Shown piece by piece: positions 1-8,502 of a stretch of DNA of 64,000 nucleotides. The translations under genes and the position numbers were made by a program. The number at the start of each line of letters is the position of its first letter. Position 1 is the stretch's first letter. The notes under the pieces were generated by a model that searched no databases, was not told the DNA's origin, and saw only the letters and a program-made list of their open reading frames with translations. The DNA comes from Streptomyces sp. JB150 (GTDB taxonomy: Bacteria; Actinomycetota; Actinomycetes; Streptomycetales; Streptomycetaceae), in NCBI RefSeq assembly GCF_011193355.1, contig NZ_CP049780.1, positions 7,036,634-7,100,633 of the forward strand, written 5' to 3'.

Positions 1-145
1 GCGCGCCCGGATCGCGCCAGCCCAGGAAGTCGAGGTCGTCCCAGGGACGTTCGGCGAGATCCCGGGGGAGCGGGAGGCGGCTCGCCTCGCCCTTGGAACA
101 GTTGACGAAGGAGCCGCGGATGTCCTTGTCGGTCAGCGGGCGCAC
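1..145 (-). CDS. FBP-domain (EF-G-binding-like) protein, N-terminal fragment
   Basis: Only the first 48 codons lie in the window; the gene runs off the left edge. The start is GTG at 145 with AGGAGGC five bases upstream. The visible residues contain a DKDIRGSFVNCSKGEA stretch followed by PRDLAERPW and DLDFLGWRDPGA, which I recognise as the N-terminus of the actinobacterial FBP-domain family. Those proteins end in a treble-clef zinc finger like that of the fusidic-acid resistance/EF-G-binding proteins; that part is outside the window, so zinc binding and any ribosome role are inferred. A palindrome at 188-210 sits just upstream. Confidence 0.72.
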   Translation of the reverse strand, partial: MRPLTDKDIRGSFVNCSKGEASRLPLPRDLAERPWDDLDFLGWRDPGA

Positions 146-187
146 GGGGTGCCTCCTGAGAGATGTGTGCGAGGGGTCGGTGGCAGG

Positions 188-210
188 GAAACCTAGGAGG
201 TCTAGGTTTC
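188..210. promoter_or_regulatory. Perfect palindrome upstream of the FBP gene, candidate operator
   Basis: GAAACCTAG and CTAGGTTTC form perfect 9-base arms around GAGGT. The element lies 43-65 bases upstream of the FBP start, where a core promoter would be expected. It is much richer in A+T than its surroundings. Short arms without a U tract fit a dimeric repressor site (TetR, PadR or MarR type) better than a terminator. The cognate regulator is unknown. Confidence 0.55.
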
Positions 211-260
211 CGTCCGGTCAGGGTAGACAGCCGATGGATGGAGGTGCCATCGATTTATCG

Positions 261-300
261 CCTGGCCGCCTGGCCGCCTGGCCGCCTGGCCGCCTGGCCG
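261..300. repeat. 8-bp tandem repeat, five exact copies
   Basis: The unit cctggccg is repeated five times without variation. It lies between the stop of the PAS/LuxR gene at 316 and the promoter region of the FBP gene. Exact short repeats of this kind can change copy number by slippage. No coding role is apparent. Confidence 0.9.
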
Positions 301-315
301 CACCGCCCCCCCGGC

Positions 316-963
316 TCATACCGGTGCGGGCGGCCACACCCCCGCCGCCAGCACCCCGAGGGCGTACGCCCGCGCCACCAGTTCCGTACGGTTCGCCGCG
401 CCCCAGCGGGCCGACAGGCGCCGCAGGTGATAGGTGACGCCGTCGGTGCTGAGGCCGGTCTCGCGGGCGGCGCGGGCCGTGGTGGCGCCGCCCGCGAGGA
501 GGGCCAGGATCCGGGCCTCGACCGGCGTGACCCGCGCCTCCCGCGCATTCCTCGCCTCCTCGGCCGCCCGCACGGGCCTGCGTTCGCCCAGTACCCGCAG
601 CATCACCAGCAGCGTCGGCGTGTCCTCGATGGTGTCGCTGACCGGGTCGGCGGTCAGCTCCCCGTACCGCTGCGCGCCGCCGGGCGCCCGCCAGCGCACG
701 GACACCTGGTAGCGCGACCGGTGCCGCAGCCGCAGCGCCTGGGCGATCCGCTCCACCTGGGTCGCCTCCTGCGGCCGGAACAGCTCCAGCACGTCCCGGC
801 CGCGCAGCCCGCCCGGTGTGGTCCCGCACTCGGCCGCCATCGCCGGATTCGCCAGCAGCACCGCGCCGTACACATCGCACACGGCCACCGGGAGCGAGAC
901 CCGGTCGAAGAGCGTCAGCGCGCGATTGCGCCACAGCACGGCCTCCCGCCGCTCCGGATCCAC
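316..963 (-). CDS. PAS-LuxR type transcriptional regulator
   Basis: The protein has 215 residues. An N-terminal PAS-like sensor region carries VAVCDVYGAVLLANPAM and later RDVLELFRP. After a linker comes a C-terminal LuxR/GerE helix-turn-helix reading TPVEARILALLAGGATTARA and then STDGVTYHLRRLSARWGAANR. This resembles the PAS-LuxR regulators of Streptomyces, which act as DNA-binding activators or repressors. I chose GTG at 963, which GGGAGG precedes by five bases; the upstream GTG at 969 would overlap that ribosome site. The gene is divergent from the P450-reductase fusion and is a natural candidate to control it. The ligand is unknown. Confidence 0.82.
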   Translation of the reverse strand: MDPERREAVLWRNRALTLFDRVSLPVAVCDVYGAVLLANPAMAAECGTTPGGLRGRDVLELFRPQEATQVERIAQALRLRHRSRYQVSVRWRAPGGAQRYGELTADPVSDTIEDTPTLLVMLRVLGERRPVRAAEEARNAREARVTPVEARILALLAGGATTARAARETGLSTDGVTYHLRRLSARWGAANRTELVARAYALGVLAAGVWPPAPV

Positions 964-1177
964 CGGCACCTCCCGCCACTGCTCGACCGCCTCTCACGAT
1001 AAAGAGGCAGGCCGACGGCCGTGCCCGCGGGGCGGAGGGCGGGGGAGCGGCGGTGCGCAAGGAGGGACGCGCCCTTTCCGCTGCACGATCGTGTAGTCCC
1101 ACGGGCCGGGCGCGGCAGGTCGGGCGCACAGGCTGGGAGGGCAGGACTTCCGTACCGCGAAAGGCAGTTGTCGCGTC

Positions 1178-4100
1178 ATGCCCCCCACCGCGCCGCACCC
1201 CCCCACCGCACCGCATCCTCAGGCCACGCCGCATCCCCGCACCGCGCCGTCCGCCCGGATCGCGCCGTCCGCCCGGATCGCGCCGTCCGCCCGGTCCGCG
1301 TCGGACCCGGTGACCGCGCCGCACCCCCGCAGCCCGGCCGGACTGCCCGGCGTCCCCCTCGTCGACATCTCCGCGACCGGCCCAGGCCGCGCCCCCCTTC
1401 AGCAGGTCATGGGCCTGATGCGGGAGCACGGGCCGGTCCTGGTGCGGCGCCTGCACGGGCGGGACACGCTGTTCGTCAGCGATCTCGACCTCGTCACCGA
1501 CCTCGCCGACGAGCGGCGGTTCGCCAAGCACATCGGGCCCGCCCTGGAGAACGTCCGCGAGTTCACCGCCGACGGCCTGTTCACCGCGTACGACGACGAA
1601 CCCAACTGGGCCAAGGCGCACGACATCCTCATGCCCGCCTTCGCGCTCGGCTCGATGCGCACCTACCACCCCGTGATGCTGGAGGTGGCCCGCAGGCTCA
1701 TCGAGTCCTGGGACCGCGCCGCCGCCGACGGCCGCCCGGTGAACGTCCCCGACGACATGACCCGGATGACCCTGGACACCATCGGCCTCGCCGGATTCGG
1801 CTACGACTTCGGCTCCTTCGCACGCGCCGAGCCCCACCCCTTCGTCGAGGCGATGGTCCGCTGCCTGGAGTGGAGCATGACCCGCCTCGGCCGCGTCCCG
1901 GGCGAGGACCACGCGGCCACCGACGCGGCGATTCGCGCCGACGCCGACTACCTCGCCGCCGTCGTCGACGAGGTCATCGCCGCCCGCACCGGCACCGCCC
2001 CGGCCGGCGCCGGCGACCTCCTCGGCCTGATGCTCACCGCCGCGCACCCCGCCGACGGCACCACCCTCGACCCGGCCAACATCCGCAACCAGGTCATCAC
2101 CTTCCTGATCGCGGGCCACGAGACCACCTCCGGCGCCATGTCGTTCGCGCTGTACTACCTGGCCAAGCACCCCACCGCGCTCCAGCTGGTGCGCCGCGAG
2201 GCCGACGCGCTGTGGGGCGACCGGGCCGACCCCGAACCGGCGTACGACGACATCGGCCGCCTCGCCTACACCCGCCAGGTCCTCAACGAGGCGCTGCGGC
2301 TGTGGCCCACCGCCGCCGCCTTCAGCCGGCACGCGCGGGAGGACACCCTGCTCGGCGGGCGCGTCCCGCTGCGCGCCGGGCAGGCCGTCACCGTCGTCAC
2401 GCCGATGCTGCACCGGCAGCCCGCCTGGGGCGACAACCCCGAGCTGTTCGACCCGTCCCGGTTCGCCCCCGAGGCCGAGTCGGCCCGCCCCGTGCACGCC
2501 TTCAAGCCGTTCGGCACCGGGGAACGCGCCTGCATCGGCCGCCAGTTCGCGCTGCACGAGGCGACCATGCTGCTGGCGATGCTCGTCCACCGCTACCGGC
2601 TGCACGACCACGCGGACTACCGCCTCACCGTCAAGGAGACCCTCACCCTCAAGCCCGACGGGTTCACGCTCACCCTCACCCCGCGCACCCCTGCCGACCG
2701 GGTCCACCCCCCGCTGCCGGGAGCGCCCGCCGCGCTCGCGCCGCGGCGGACGGGCGAGACGGTCGCCCTTCCGGCCCGCGTCCGCCCCGGCACCCGCGCC
2801 CTCTTCCTGCACGGCAGCAACTACGGCACCTGCCGCGACGTCGCCGCCCGGCTCGCCGACGAGGCCGCCGAGCTGGGCTGCGCCACCGAGGTCGCCGCCC
2901 TCGACGCGTACGCCGGCGCGCTGCCCGCCGACCGGCCGGTGATCATCACGGCCGCCTCGTACAACGGCCGCCCCACCGACGACGCCACCGCCTTCGCAGC
3001 CTGGCTGGAGGGCACCCCCGACCTGACCGGCGTCCACTACGCCGTGCTCGGCGTCGGCGACCGCAACTGGGCCGCCACCTACCAGCACGTCCCCACCCGG
3101 ATCGACGCCCGCCTGGCCGGACTCGGCGCCACCCGGCTCACCGACCGCGCCGCGGCCGACGCCTCCGGCGATCTCGGCGGCGCCGTCCGCGCGTTCACCG
3201 CCCGGATGCGCACCGTGCTGCTGGAACGGTACGGCGATCCCGAGGCCGCCGCCAGTGCCGACGGGGCCGCCGGTGCCGCCGGTGCCGAGCCGGACACCGG
3301 CTACCAGGTCCGCACCCTCACCGGCGGCCCGCTCGACGCCCTCGCCGAACGGCACGGACTCGTCGCGGCCACCGTCACCGAGGCCCGCGACCTCACCGCC
3401 CCCGGCCATCCGCGCCGCAAGCGGTTCGTCCGCGTCGCCCTGCCCGACGGCGTCACCTACCGCACCGCCGACCACCTCACGGTGCTGCCCGCCAACCCGC
3501 CGGGCCTCGTCTCCCGCGCCGCCGCCGCGTTCGGCGTCGACCTCGACACCGTCCTCGACATCCGCACCGCCCGGCCCCGCCGCCACGGCCTCGCCGCCGA
3601 CCGGCCCCTGACGGTCCGTCACCTGCTGACGCACCACGTGGAACTCCAGGACCGTCCCGGCGCCGACCGGCTCACCGCGCTCGCCGCCGCCGACCCCTGC
3701 CCGCCGGAACGCGCCGCCCTGGCCGCCCTCACCGACGACCCGCGCACCCTGGTCGAACTGTTCGAGGACTTCCCCGCCCTGCGCGGCGCCCTCGACTGGC
3801 CGCGCCTGCTCGGCCTGCTCACCCCCATGCGCCCCCGCCCCTACTCGATCTCCTCCTCACCCGTCGCCGACCCCGGCCACGCCGACCTGATGGTCTCCCT
3901 GCTGGAAGTGCCCGCCCGGTCCGGCAAGGGCGTGTACCGCGGCACCGGTTCCGGTCATCTCGCCTCCGTCCGGCCCGGCGACACCCTGTACGTCCGTGTC
4001 CAGCCGTGCCGGGAGGTGTTCCGGATCGACGGCTCCGCACCCGTGGTGATGATCGCCGCGGGCACCGGGCTCGCCCCCTTCCGCGGCGCCGTCGCCGACC

Positions 4101-4504
4101 GCGTGGCCGCCCTCGCCGACGGCGCCGAACTCCCGCCCGCGCTGCTGTACTTCGGCTGCGACGCCCCCGACGCCGACTTCCTGCACGCCGAGGAGCTGCG
4201 CGCCGCCGAGGCCGCCGGAGCGGTCCGGCTGCGCCCCGTCTTCAGCGCGGCGCCCGAGCGCGGGATGGCCTTCGTCCAGCACCGCGTCGCCGCCGAGGCC
4301 GACGAGGTGGGCGCCCTGCTCGACGCCGGGGCCACGGTGTACGTCTGCGGGGACGGCACCCGGATGGCGCCGGGCGTACGGGAGGCGTTCCGTACCCTGT
4401 ACCGCGAGCGCACCCCGGACGCCGATGAGGCGGCCGCCGCCGCATGGCTCGTCGCGCTGATCGCCGACGGCCGCTATGTGGAGGACGTGTACGCGGCGAA
4501 CTGA
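1178..4504 (+). CDS. Self-sufficient cytochrome P450 / NADPH-P450 reductase fusion (CYP102, BM3-like)
   Basis: The protein has 1108 residues, close to P450 BM3 plus an N-terminal extension. The haem domain carries the oxygen-activation motif AGHETT near residues 312-317, NEALRLWPTA (ExxR) and FGTGERACIG with haem ligand Cys452. DGLFTAYDDEPNWAKAH aligns with the BM3 region that includes active-site Phe87. A flavodoxin-like FMN domain begins around residue 544 (LFLHGSNYGT), and FAD/NADPH domains follow with RPYSISSSP near 886 and YFGCDAPDADFLHAEEL. Family members hydroxylate fatty acids or related chains using NADPH without partner proteins. The first 45 residues are Pro/Ala-rich low complexity and include an 18-bp triplicate repeat, so the true start could be later. 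The ribosome site before 1178 is weak. Confidence 0.95.
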   Translation: MPPTAPHPPTAPHPQATPHPRTAPSARIAPSARIAPSARSASDPVTAPHPRSPAGLPGVPLVDISATGPGRAPLQQVMGLMREHGPVLVRRLHGRDTLFVSDLDLVTDLADERRFAKHIGPALENVREFTADGLFTAYDDEPNWAKAHDILMPAFALGSMRTYHPVMLEVARRLIESWDRAAADGRPVNVPDDMTRMTLDTIGLAGFGYDFGSFARAEPHPFVEAMVRCLEWSMTRLGRVPGEDHAATDAAIRADADYLAAVVDEVIAARTGTAPAGAGDLLGLMLTAAHPADGTTLDPANIRNQVITFLIAGHETTSGAMSFALYYLAKHPTALQLVRREADALWGDRADPEPAYDDIGRLAYTRQVLNEALRLWPTAAAFSRHAREDTLLGGRVPLRAGQAVTVVTPMLHRQPAWGDNPELFDPSRFAPEAESARPVHAFKPFGTGERACIGRQFALHEATMLLAMLVHRYRLHDHADYRLTVKETLTLKPDGFTLTLTPRTPADRVHPPLPGAPAALAPRRTGETVALPARVRPGTRALFLHGSNYGTCRDVAARLADEAAELGCATEVAALDAYAGALPADRPVIITAASYNGRPTDDATAFAAWLEGTPDLTGVHYAVLGVGDRNWAATYQHVPTRIDARLAGLGATRLTDRAAADASGDLGGAVRAFTARMRTVLLERYGDPEAAASADGAAGAAGAEPDTGYQVRTLTGGPLDALAERHGLVAATVTEARDLTAPGHPRRKRFVRVALPDGVTYRTADHLTVLPANPPGLVSRAAAAFGVDLDTVLDIRTARPRRHGLAADRPLTVRHLLTHHVELQDRPGADRLTALAAADPCPPERAALAALTDDPRTLVELFEDFPALRGALDWPRLLGLLTPMRPRPYSISSSPVADPGHADLMVSLLEVPARSGKGVYRGTGSGHLASVRPGDTLYVRVQPCREVFRIDGSAPVVMIAAGTGLAPFRGAVADRVAALADGAELPPALLYFGCDAPDADFLHAEELRAAEAAGAVRLRPVFSAAPERGMAFVQHRVAAEADEVGALLDAGATVYVCGDGTRMAPGVREAFRTLYRERTPDADEAAAAAWLVALIADGRYVEDVYAAN
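1244..1297 (+). repeat. 18-bp in-frame tandem repeat, three copies
   Basis: Three consecutive 18-base units start at 1244, 1262 and 1280; the first two are identical and the third differs at its end. They encode APSARI, APSARI and APSARS in the N-terminal extension of the P450 fusion. The extension has no counterpart in BM3 and is probably disordered. Confidence 0.85.
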
Positions 4505-4526
4505 GCCGTCACGAAGGTTCGCCCCG

Positions 4527-4565
4527 CTTAGCTCATCCCATTAATTAAGTGGTTGAGTAATATCG
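4527..4565. promoter_or_regulatory. AT-rich promoter/operator region of the ROK regulator
   Basis: This short island has unusually high A+T and contains the perfect palindrome ttaattaa at 4541-4548. The outer CTTA and TAAG at 4527-4549 frame a pseudo-palindrome. ROK repressors commonly bind AT-rich inverted repeats at their own promoters, so autoregulation is the simplest reading. The leading nine bases, CTTAGCTCA, recur in the GH16 promoter near 13116-13124. Confidence 0.5.
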
Positions 4566-4593
4566 GGGACAGGGACGGGCGGGGAGGAGTCAC

Positions 4594-5883
4594 ATGGCGG
4601 AGCGCAACGGGCGCACGGTACGCGACCTGAGACGGGCCAACCGGGCGGCGGTGCTGCAACGGCTGTACTTCGACGGGCCGCTCAGCCGGTTCGAGCTGGG
4701 CCCCGCCACCGGGCTCAGCTCCGGCTCCGTCAGCAACGTGGTCGCCGACCTGGTCGCCGACGGCCTGGTCGAGGAGGCCGGCAGCGTCGACTCGGACGGC
4801 GGCCGCCCCCGCACCCTGCTGCGGGTCGCGCCCGGCAGCGGCCACATGATCGGCGTCGACGTCGGCGAGACCCGGGTGCGGATCGAGCTGTTCGACCTCA
4901 CCCTCACCGAACTCGCCCGCGCCGAACGCCCGCTGGGCCAGCGGCGCTACGACGTCGACGTCATCGCCGGCCACATCCGCGACGGCGTCGCCGAGGTCAC
5001 CGACAGCGCCGGGATCGACCCCGCGCGGCTGCTCGGCGTGGGGATCGGGGTCCCCGGCATCGTCGAGCACACCCCGCAGCGCGGGGCCGTGGTGCACGGC
5101 CAGACCATCGGCTGGGACGCCGTCCCGCTGGAGGAACTGCTCCGGGCGGGCTCCCCGCTCCCCGACACCGTGCGGTACTTCATCGACAACGGTGCCCGCA
5201 CCCTCGGCCAGGCCGAGATGTGGTTCGGCGGCGGCCGGGGCGCCCGCAACGCGGTCGTCGTCCTCTTCGGCTCCGGCGTCGGCGCCTGCCTGGTCACCCC
5301 CGAGGTGGAACACGGGCGGGCCGTCGAGTGGGGGCATCTGACGGTACGGGTCCGGGGGCGCCGGTGCCGCTGCGGCGCACTCGGCTGCCTGGAGGCGTAC
5401 GCGGGTGCCGAGTCGCTGCTGGAGCGCTGGCGCGAGGAGGGCGGCCGGCCGCCCGAGGACGCCGACGAGGAGACCGCGCTGACCGCGATGCTCGCCGCCG
5501 CCTATCCGGCCGGCGGCGGGACCGCCGATCCCGCCGCGCTCGCCGTGCTGGAGGAGACCGCCGAGTATCTGGGCGCGGGCCTGTCCGACCTGATCAACCT
5601 CTTCCAGCCGGAGCGGATCCTGATCGGCGGCTGGGCGGGGCTCCAGCTCGGCTCCGGGTTCCTGCCCGCCGTACGCGAGCACGCGGCGGCGTACGCCCTG
5701 CGGCACCCGGCCGAGCAGGTCACCATCGATCTCGGACGCCTCGGGCCCGACGCGGTGACCGTCGGCGCGGCGATCCTGCCCCTGGCCGACTTCTTCGCCC
5801 GCGGCGGCCGCCGCCCCGAGACCACCCCCGAGGGCCCCGCACCGGCCTGGCGCACGGTCCTGGAGGAGCGAGCGGGCCGCTGA
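4594..5883 (+). CDS. ROK-family transcriptional repressor (NagC/XylR type)
   Basis: The protein has 429 residues. A winged-helix DNA-binding domain occupies about residues 12-70 (RANRAAVLQRLYFDGPLSR, then LSSGSVSNVVADL). The ROK sugar-kinase-like fold follows with VDVGETRVRIELF near 88-100, EWGHLTVRV near 245-253 and the zinc cluster CRCGALGCLE with Cys258, Cys260 and Cys265. The usual catalytic NDA motif reads NGA (IDNGARTLG), so the kinase base appears lost, as expected for a pure sensor. These proteins sense sugars or sugar phosphates. ATG at 4594 follows GGGGAGGAG. Targets are unknown, but the GH16 glucanase is a candidate through the shared motif. Confidence 0.92.
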   Translation: MAERNGRTVRDLRRANRAAVLQRLYFDGPLSRFELGPATGLSSGSVSNVVADLVADGLVEEAGSVDSDGGRPRTLLRVAPGSGHMIGVDVGETRVRIELFDLTLTELARAERPLGQRRYDVDVIAGHIRDGVAEVTDSAGIDPARLLGVGIGVPGIVEHTPQRGAVVHGQTIGWDAVPLEELLRAGSPLPDTVRYFIDNGARTLGQAEMWFGGGRGARNAVVVLFGSGVGACLVTPEVEHGRAVEWGHLTVRVRGRRCRCGALGCLEAYAGAESLLERWREEGGRPPEDADEETALTAMLAAAYPAGGGTADPAALAVLEETAEYLGAGLSDLINLFQPERILIGGWAGLQLGSGFLPAVREHAAAYALRHPAEQVTIDLGRLGPDAVTVGAAILPLADFFARGGRRPETTPEGPAPAWRTVLEERAGR

Positions 5884-6112
5884 GCGGCACCGCCTTTGGG
5901 GAGGGCCGGGACGAGGGCGCCGAGGCGGGTGGTGAGCCACGGTCCCGGCCGGGCGTGCGGTGCGCAGGCCGTGGCCGTCCCGTCCGAGCCCTCCGGGTCG
6001 GACCGAGGCGCCCGCGCACGATCCCGACTGAGCGTGCGCCCGCCACGGTGCGTTCCGGCGGCCGGGGTGGGACTCGGCCCGCTCGCCAGCCGGGGGTCGT
6101 GGGCTCGTCCGG

Positions 6113-6400
6113 TCAGCCTGTCGACTCCTCGGGTGCCGGCTCCTCCTCCACGCCGGGCCCCTCGCCCGTACCACCGGAGCGGGGCGCGTCCCGGCGAGCG
6201 GTGCCCGCCTCGTCGGTGTCCGGGACGTCGGTGCTCTCATCGGCGTCCTCGTCCGGCGCGGCGTGCTGCGGCTCGCCGGGGCCCGAGGGCCCGGTGGGCA
6301 CGTCCCAGGGGTCCTCGCCCTCGCGGACCTGCTGGTCCGGCAGGTCGCGCGGTACGGGGTCGGCGTTACGGCCGGGTTCGGCGTCCCGGTGTTCGTCCAC
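6113..6400 (-). CDS. Small acidic hypothetical protein
   Basis: The product has 95 residues and is very rich in Asp, Glu, Pro and Gly, with no predicted membrane segment and no motif I recognise. GTG at 6400 is preceded by AAGGAG with a good spacer, which argues that it is translated. It follows the epimerase gene on the same strand at a distance of 59 bases and may share its transcript. It is probably intrinsically disordered. No function can be assigned. Confidence 0.55.
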   Translation of the reverse strand: MDEHRDAEPGRNADPVPRDLPDQQVREGEDPWDVPTGPSGPGEPQHAAPDEDADESTDVPDTDEAGTARRDAPRSGGTGEGPGVEEEPAPEESTG

Positions 6401-6459
6401 GATGTGCTCCTTCTCGGTGTCGTTGCCGTGCTGCCGGCGGGGGTGTCACACGCCGGCGG

Positions 6460-7488
6460 TCAGCCGACCTTGCGTCCCCGCAGCGGTGCCGTGTCCGTCC
6501 CGGCCCCCTGCTGCAGGCCCTCCAGGAACTCCTCCAGGACCTCGGTCGCCGTCCGGGTGGGCCGCCAGCGCAGTTCCTCGTGGGCGCGGGAGCAGTCCAG
6601 CAGCGGCAGCCGCAGGACCGCGTCGAACAGGTGCGGAGAGGCCGGCAGCAGCCGCAGCCCCCACGCCGCCGCGATCGCCGACCGGGCCGCGGTGCGCGGC
6701 ATCCGCACCGGCCGGGTGTTCAGCATCCCGCCCAGCAGCTGCGCGTCCACCGGCGGATCGGCGGCCAGGTTGAAGGCCCCCCGCACGTCCGTGCGCAGCG
6801 CGAGCCGGTAGGCCTCGGCCGCGTCGTCGGTGTGCAGCGCCTGCACGCGCAGGCCCGGGATGTCCGGCAGGAACGGCAGCAGCTCGGGGCGTGCCAGGGG
6901 GCCGGGCAGGAACCGGCCGCCGAAGATTCGCCGCTGCTCGCTCGCCGACTCCCGCTTGAACAGGAACGCCGGCCGCATCCGCACCACGCGGATCTCGGGG
7001 TGCTCGCGCTCGAAGGTGTCCAGGGTGCGCTCCAGGTAGGCCTTCTCGCGGCAGTAGGCGGCGTCCGGCCAGCCGTGCGTCGGCCAGGACTCGTCCACCA
7101 TGCGGTCCTTCGGCCCCGGTGAGTACGCCCCCACCGAGGAGGCGTGCACCAGCGTCCCCACCCCGGCCGCGGCCGCCGCGTCGAACACCCGGATGCTGCC
7201 GAGCACGTTCGTCCGCCAGGTGCGCGCGGGATCGTGCGTCGGCTGGAACGCCCACGCCAGATGGATCACCGCGTCCGCGCCCCGGAACGAGCTCGTCAGG
7301 TCCGTCCGGTCCGACGCCAGGTCGACCGCGGACCACTCCGTCTTCGGCGGTGCCCAGTCGGGGATGCGACGGGCCAGCCCCAGCACGGAGCCGGTCTGCG
7401 GATCCTCCGCCAACAGGCGCACCACGCTGGTGCCGACGTTGCCGGTGGCGCCCGTCACCACGACCCTGCTGCCCGCTGTGCTGCTCAC
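6460..7488 (-). CDS. NAD-dependent epimerase/dehydratase family protein
   Basis: The protein has 342 residues and belongs to the extended SDR superfamily. The N-terminal VVVTGATGNVGTSVVRLL is the GxxGxxG dinucleotide-binding motif. VIHLAWAF, ASSVGAYS and YCREK supply the catalytic serine, tyrosine and lysine of the SDR active site. Substrates of such proteins include nucleotide sugars and varied carbonyl compounds, and the sequence does not decide between them. The last roughly 60 residues are typical of actinobacterial members. It is transcribed toward the small acidic gene. Confidence 0.88.
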   Translation of the reverse strand: MSSTAGSRVVVTGATGNVGTSVVRLLAEDPQTGSVLGLARRIPDWAPPKTEWSAVDLASDRTDLTSSFRGADAVIHLAWAFQPTHDPARTWRTNVLGSIRVFDAAAAAGVGTLVHASSVGAYSPGPKDRMVDESWPTHGWPDAAYCREKAYLERTLDTFEREHPEIRVVRMRPAFLFKRESASEQRRIFGGRFLPGPLARPELLPFLPDIPGLRVQALHTDDAAEAYRLALRTDVRGAFNLAADPPVDAQLLGGMLNTRPVRMPRTAARSAIAAAWGLRLLPASPHLFDAVLRLPLLDCSRAHEELRWRPTRTATEVLEEFLEGLQQGAGTDTAPLRGRKVG

Positions 7489-7552
7489 TGTCGGCTCCTC
7501 TCCGCCGTACGCTCCGCGGGCGGGCCGAGTACCCCCGCCTGGGCAGGAGAAA

Positions 7553-7585
7553 GCCCCGACCGGACGGGGGAATCACGGTCGGGGC
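7553..7585. terminator. 10-bp hairpin with an ACGGGGGAA loop
   Basis: gccccgaccg and cggtcggggc pair perfectly around a 13-base loop, gacgggggaatca. It lies about 190 bases past the HAD stop and 65 bases before the epimerase start on the minus strand. It could end the HAD transcript or fold in the epimerase leader. A second hairpin at 26627-26657 has a different stem but the same loop core. Confidence 0.55.
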
Positions 7586-7771
7586 GGCTCGGGGTGGGCG
7601 CGGATGGCGGTCGCCTCTCGGCGAAAGGCTCCACAAGGCTTCAGCCGAACGATCGTCCCTGTGGGCAAAAGGTGAGGCCCGGGGACACTGTCCCATCCGC
7701 ACCCACGGACGGTTCAACGGTCAACCACGTGCGGATGTTCCGCCGTCGGGCCGCCCGCGCGGTGATCCGCG

Positions 7772-8437
7772 TCACGTCCGCGGCGCCAGCGGACTGTCCG
7801 CCAGCGAGGCCAGCAGACCGGCGGGATCGTCGTACACGGCCTGCGCCCCGGCCTCCTCCAGGTCCGCGCGCGGAATGCCGCCGCACAGCAGGCCCACACA
7901 GCGCACCCCGGCCCTGCTGCCCGCCCGCATGTCCCACACGGTGTCCCCGACGAACACGGCCCGCTCGGCCGGCACCCCGGCGAGTTCCAGCGCGTGCCGG
8001 ACGGGTTCGGGGGAGGGCTTGCCCGACTCGACGTCCTCCGCGCTCGCGGTGGCGGTGATCGCCTCGTCGGCGTCGAGGGCGCGCCGCAGCGCGGACAGCT
8101 CCGCGCCGCTCGCCGAGGTGGCCAGGACGACCTTCCAGCCGTCCTCGTGCAGCCGCCGCAGCAGCCGCCCGGCGTCCGGCAGCGCGGGCAGCCGGTCGAA
8201 GAACTGCCCGTACAGCGCCTTGTGCGCGGCGCTCAGCTCGCCGTCCCGCTCCGTGTCGCGCCCCTCGCCGAGCAGCCGGGCGATCAGATCACCGGAGGGC
8301 AGCCCCACCGACCGGTGCACGGCGTGCATCGGCACCCGGTACCCCGCCTGCCGGAACGCCTCCCACCAGGCCGTCACATGCAGGTGGTTGGTGTCGACGA
8401 GCGTGCCGTCGACATCGAACACCGCCGCACGTTCCAT
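7772..8437 (-). CDS. HAD-family hydrolase (phosphatase, beta-phosphoglucomutase-like)
   Basis: The product has 221 residues. DVDGTLVDT at the N-terminus is HAD motif I, with the nucleophile and acid/base aspartates. LATSASGAEL is motif II, the lysine of ESGKPSPEP is motif III and FVGDTVWDM is motif IV. A helical cap of about 70 residues follows motif I, as in subfamily IA enzymes such as phosphoglycolate phosphatase. I chose ATG at 8437 because GGAAGGG lies nine bases upstream; the ATG at 8446 would touch the ribosome site. The exact phosphate ester is unknown. Confidence 0.87.
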   Translation of the reverse strand: MERAAVFDVDGTLVDTNHLHVTAWWEAFRQAGYRVPMHAVHRSVGLPSGDLIARLLGEGRDTERDGELSAAHKALYGQFFDRLPALPDAGRLLRRLHEDGWKVVLATSASGAELSALRRALDADEAITATASAEDVESGKPSPEPVRHALELAGVPAERAVFVGDTVWDMRAGSRAGVRCVGLLCGGIPRADLEEAGAQAVYDDPAGLLASLADSPLAPRT

Positions 8438-8502
8438 GATCCACATCCCTTCCGCGTCCGGTGTGCGAGCCTCTCGTCAGGACGTCCGTCGGCACGCCCC
8501 CC

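Noticed and set aside
218..4428. Very long Arg/Pro-rich frames overlapping the P450 fusion on both strands
   Set aside because: They show no domain, and their composition is that of off-frame translation of high-GC coding DNA, whereas the P450 frame carries all catalytic motifs.
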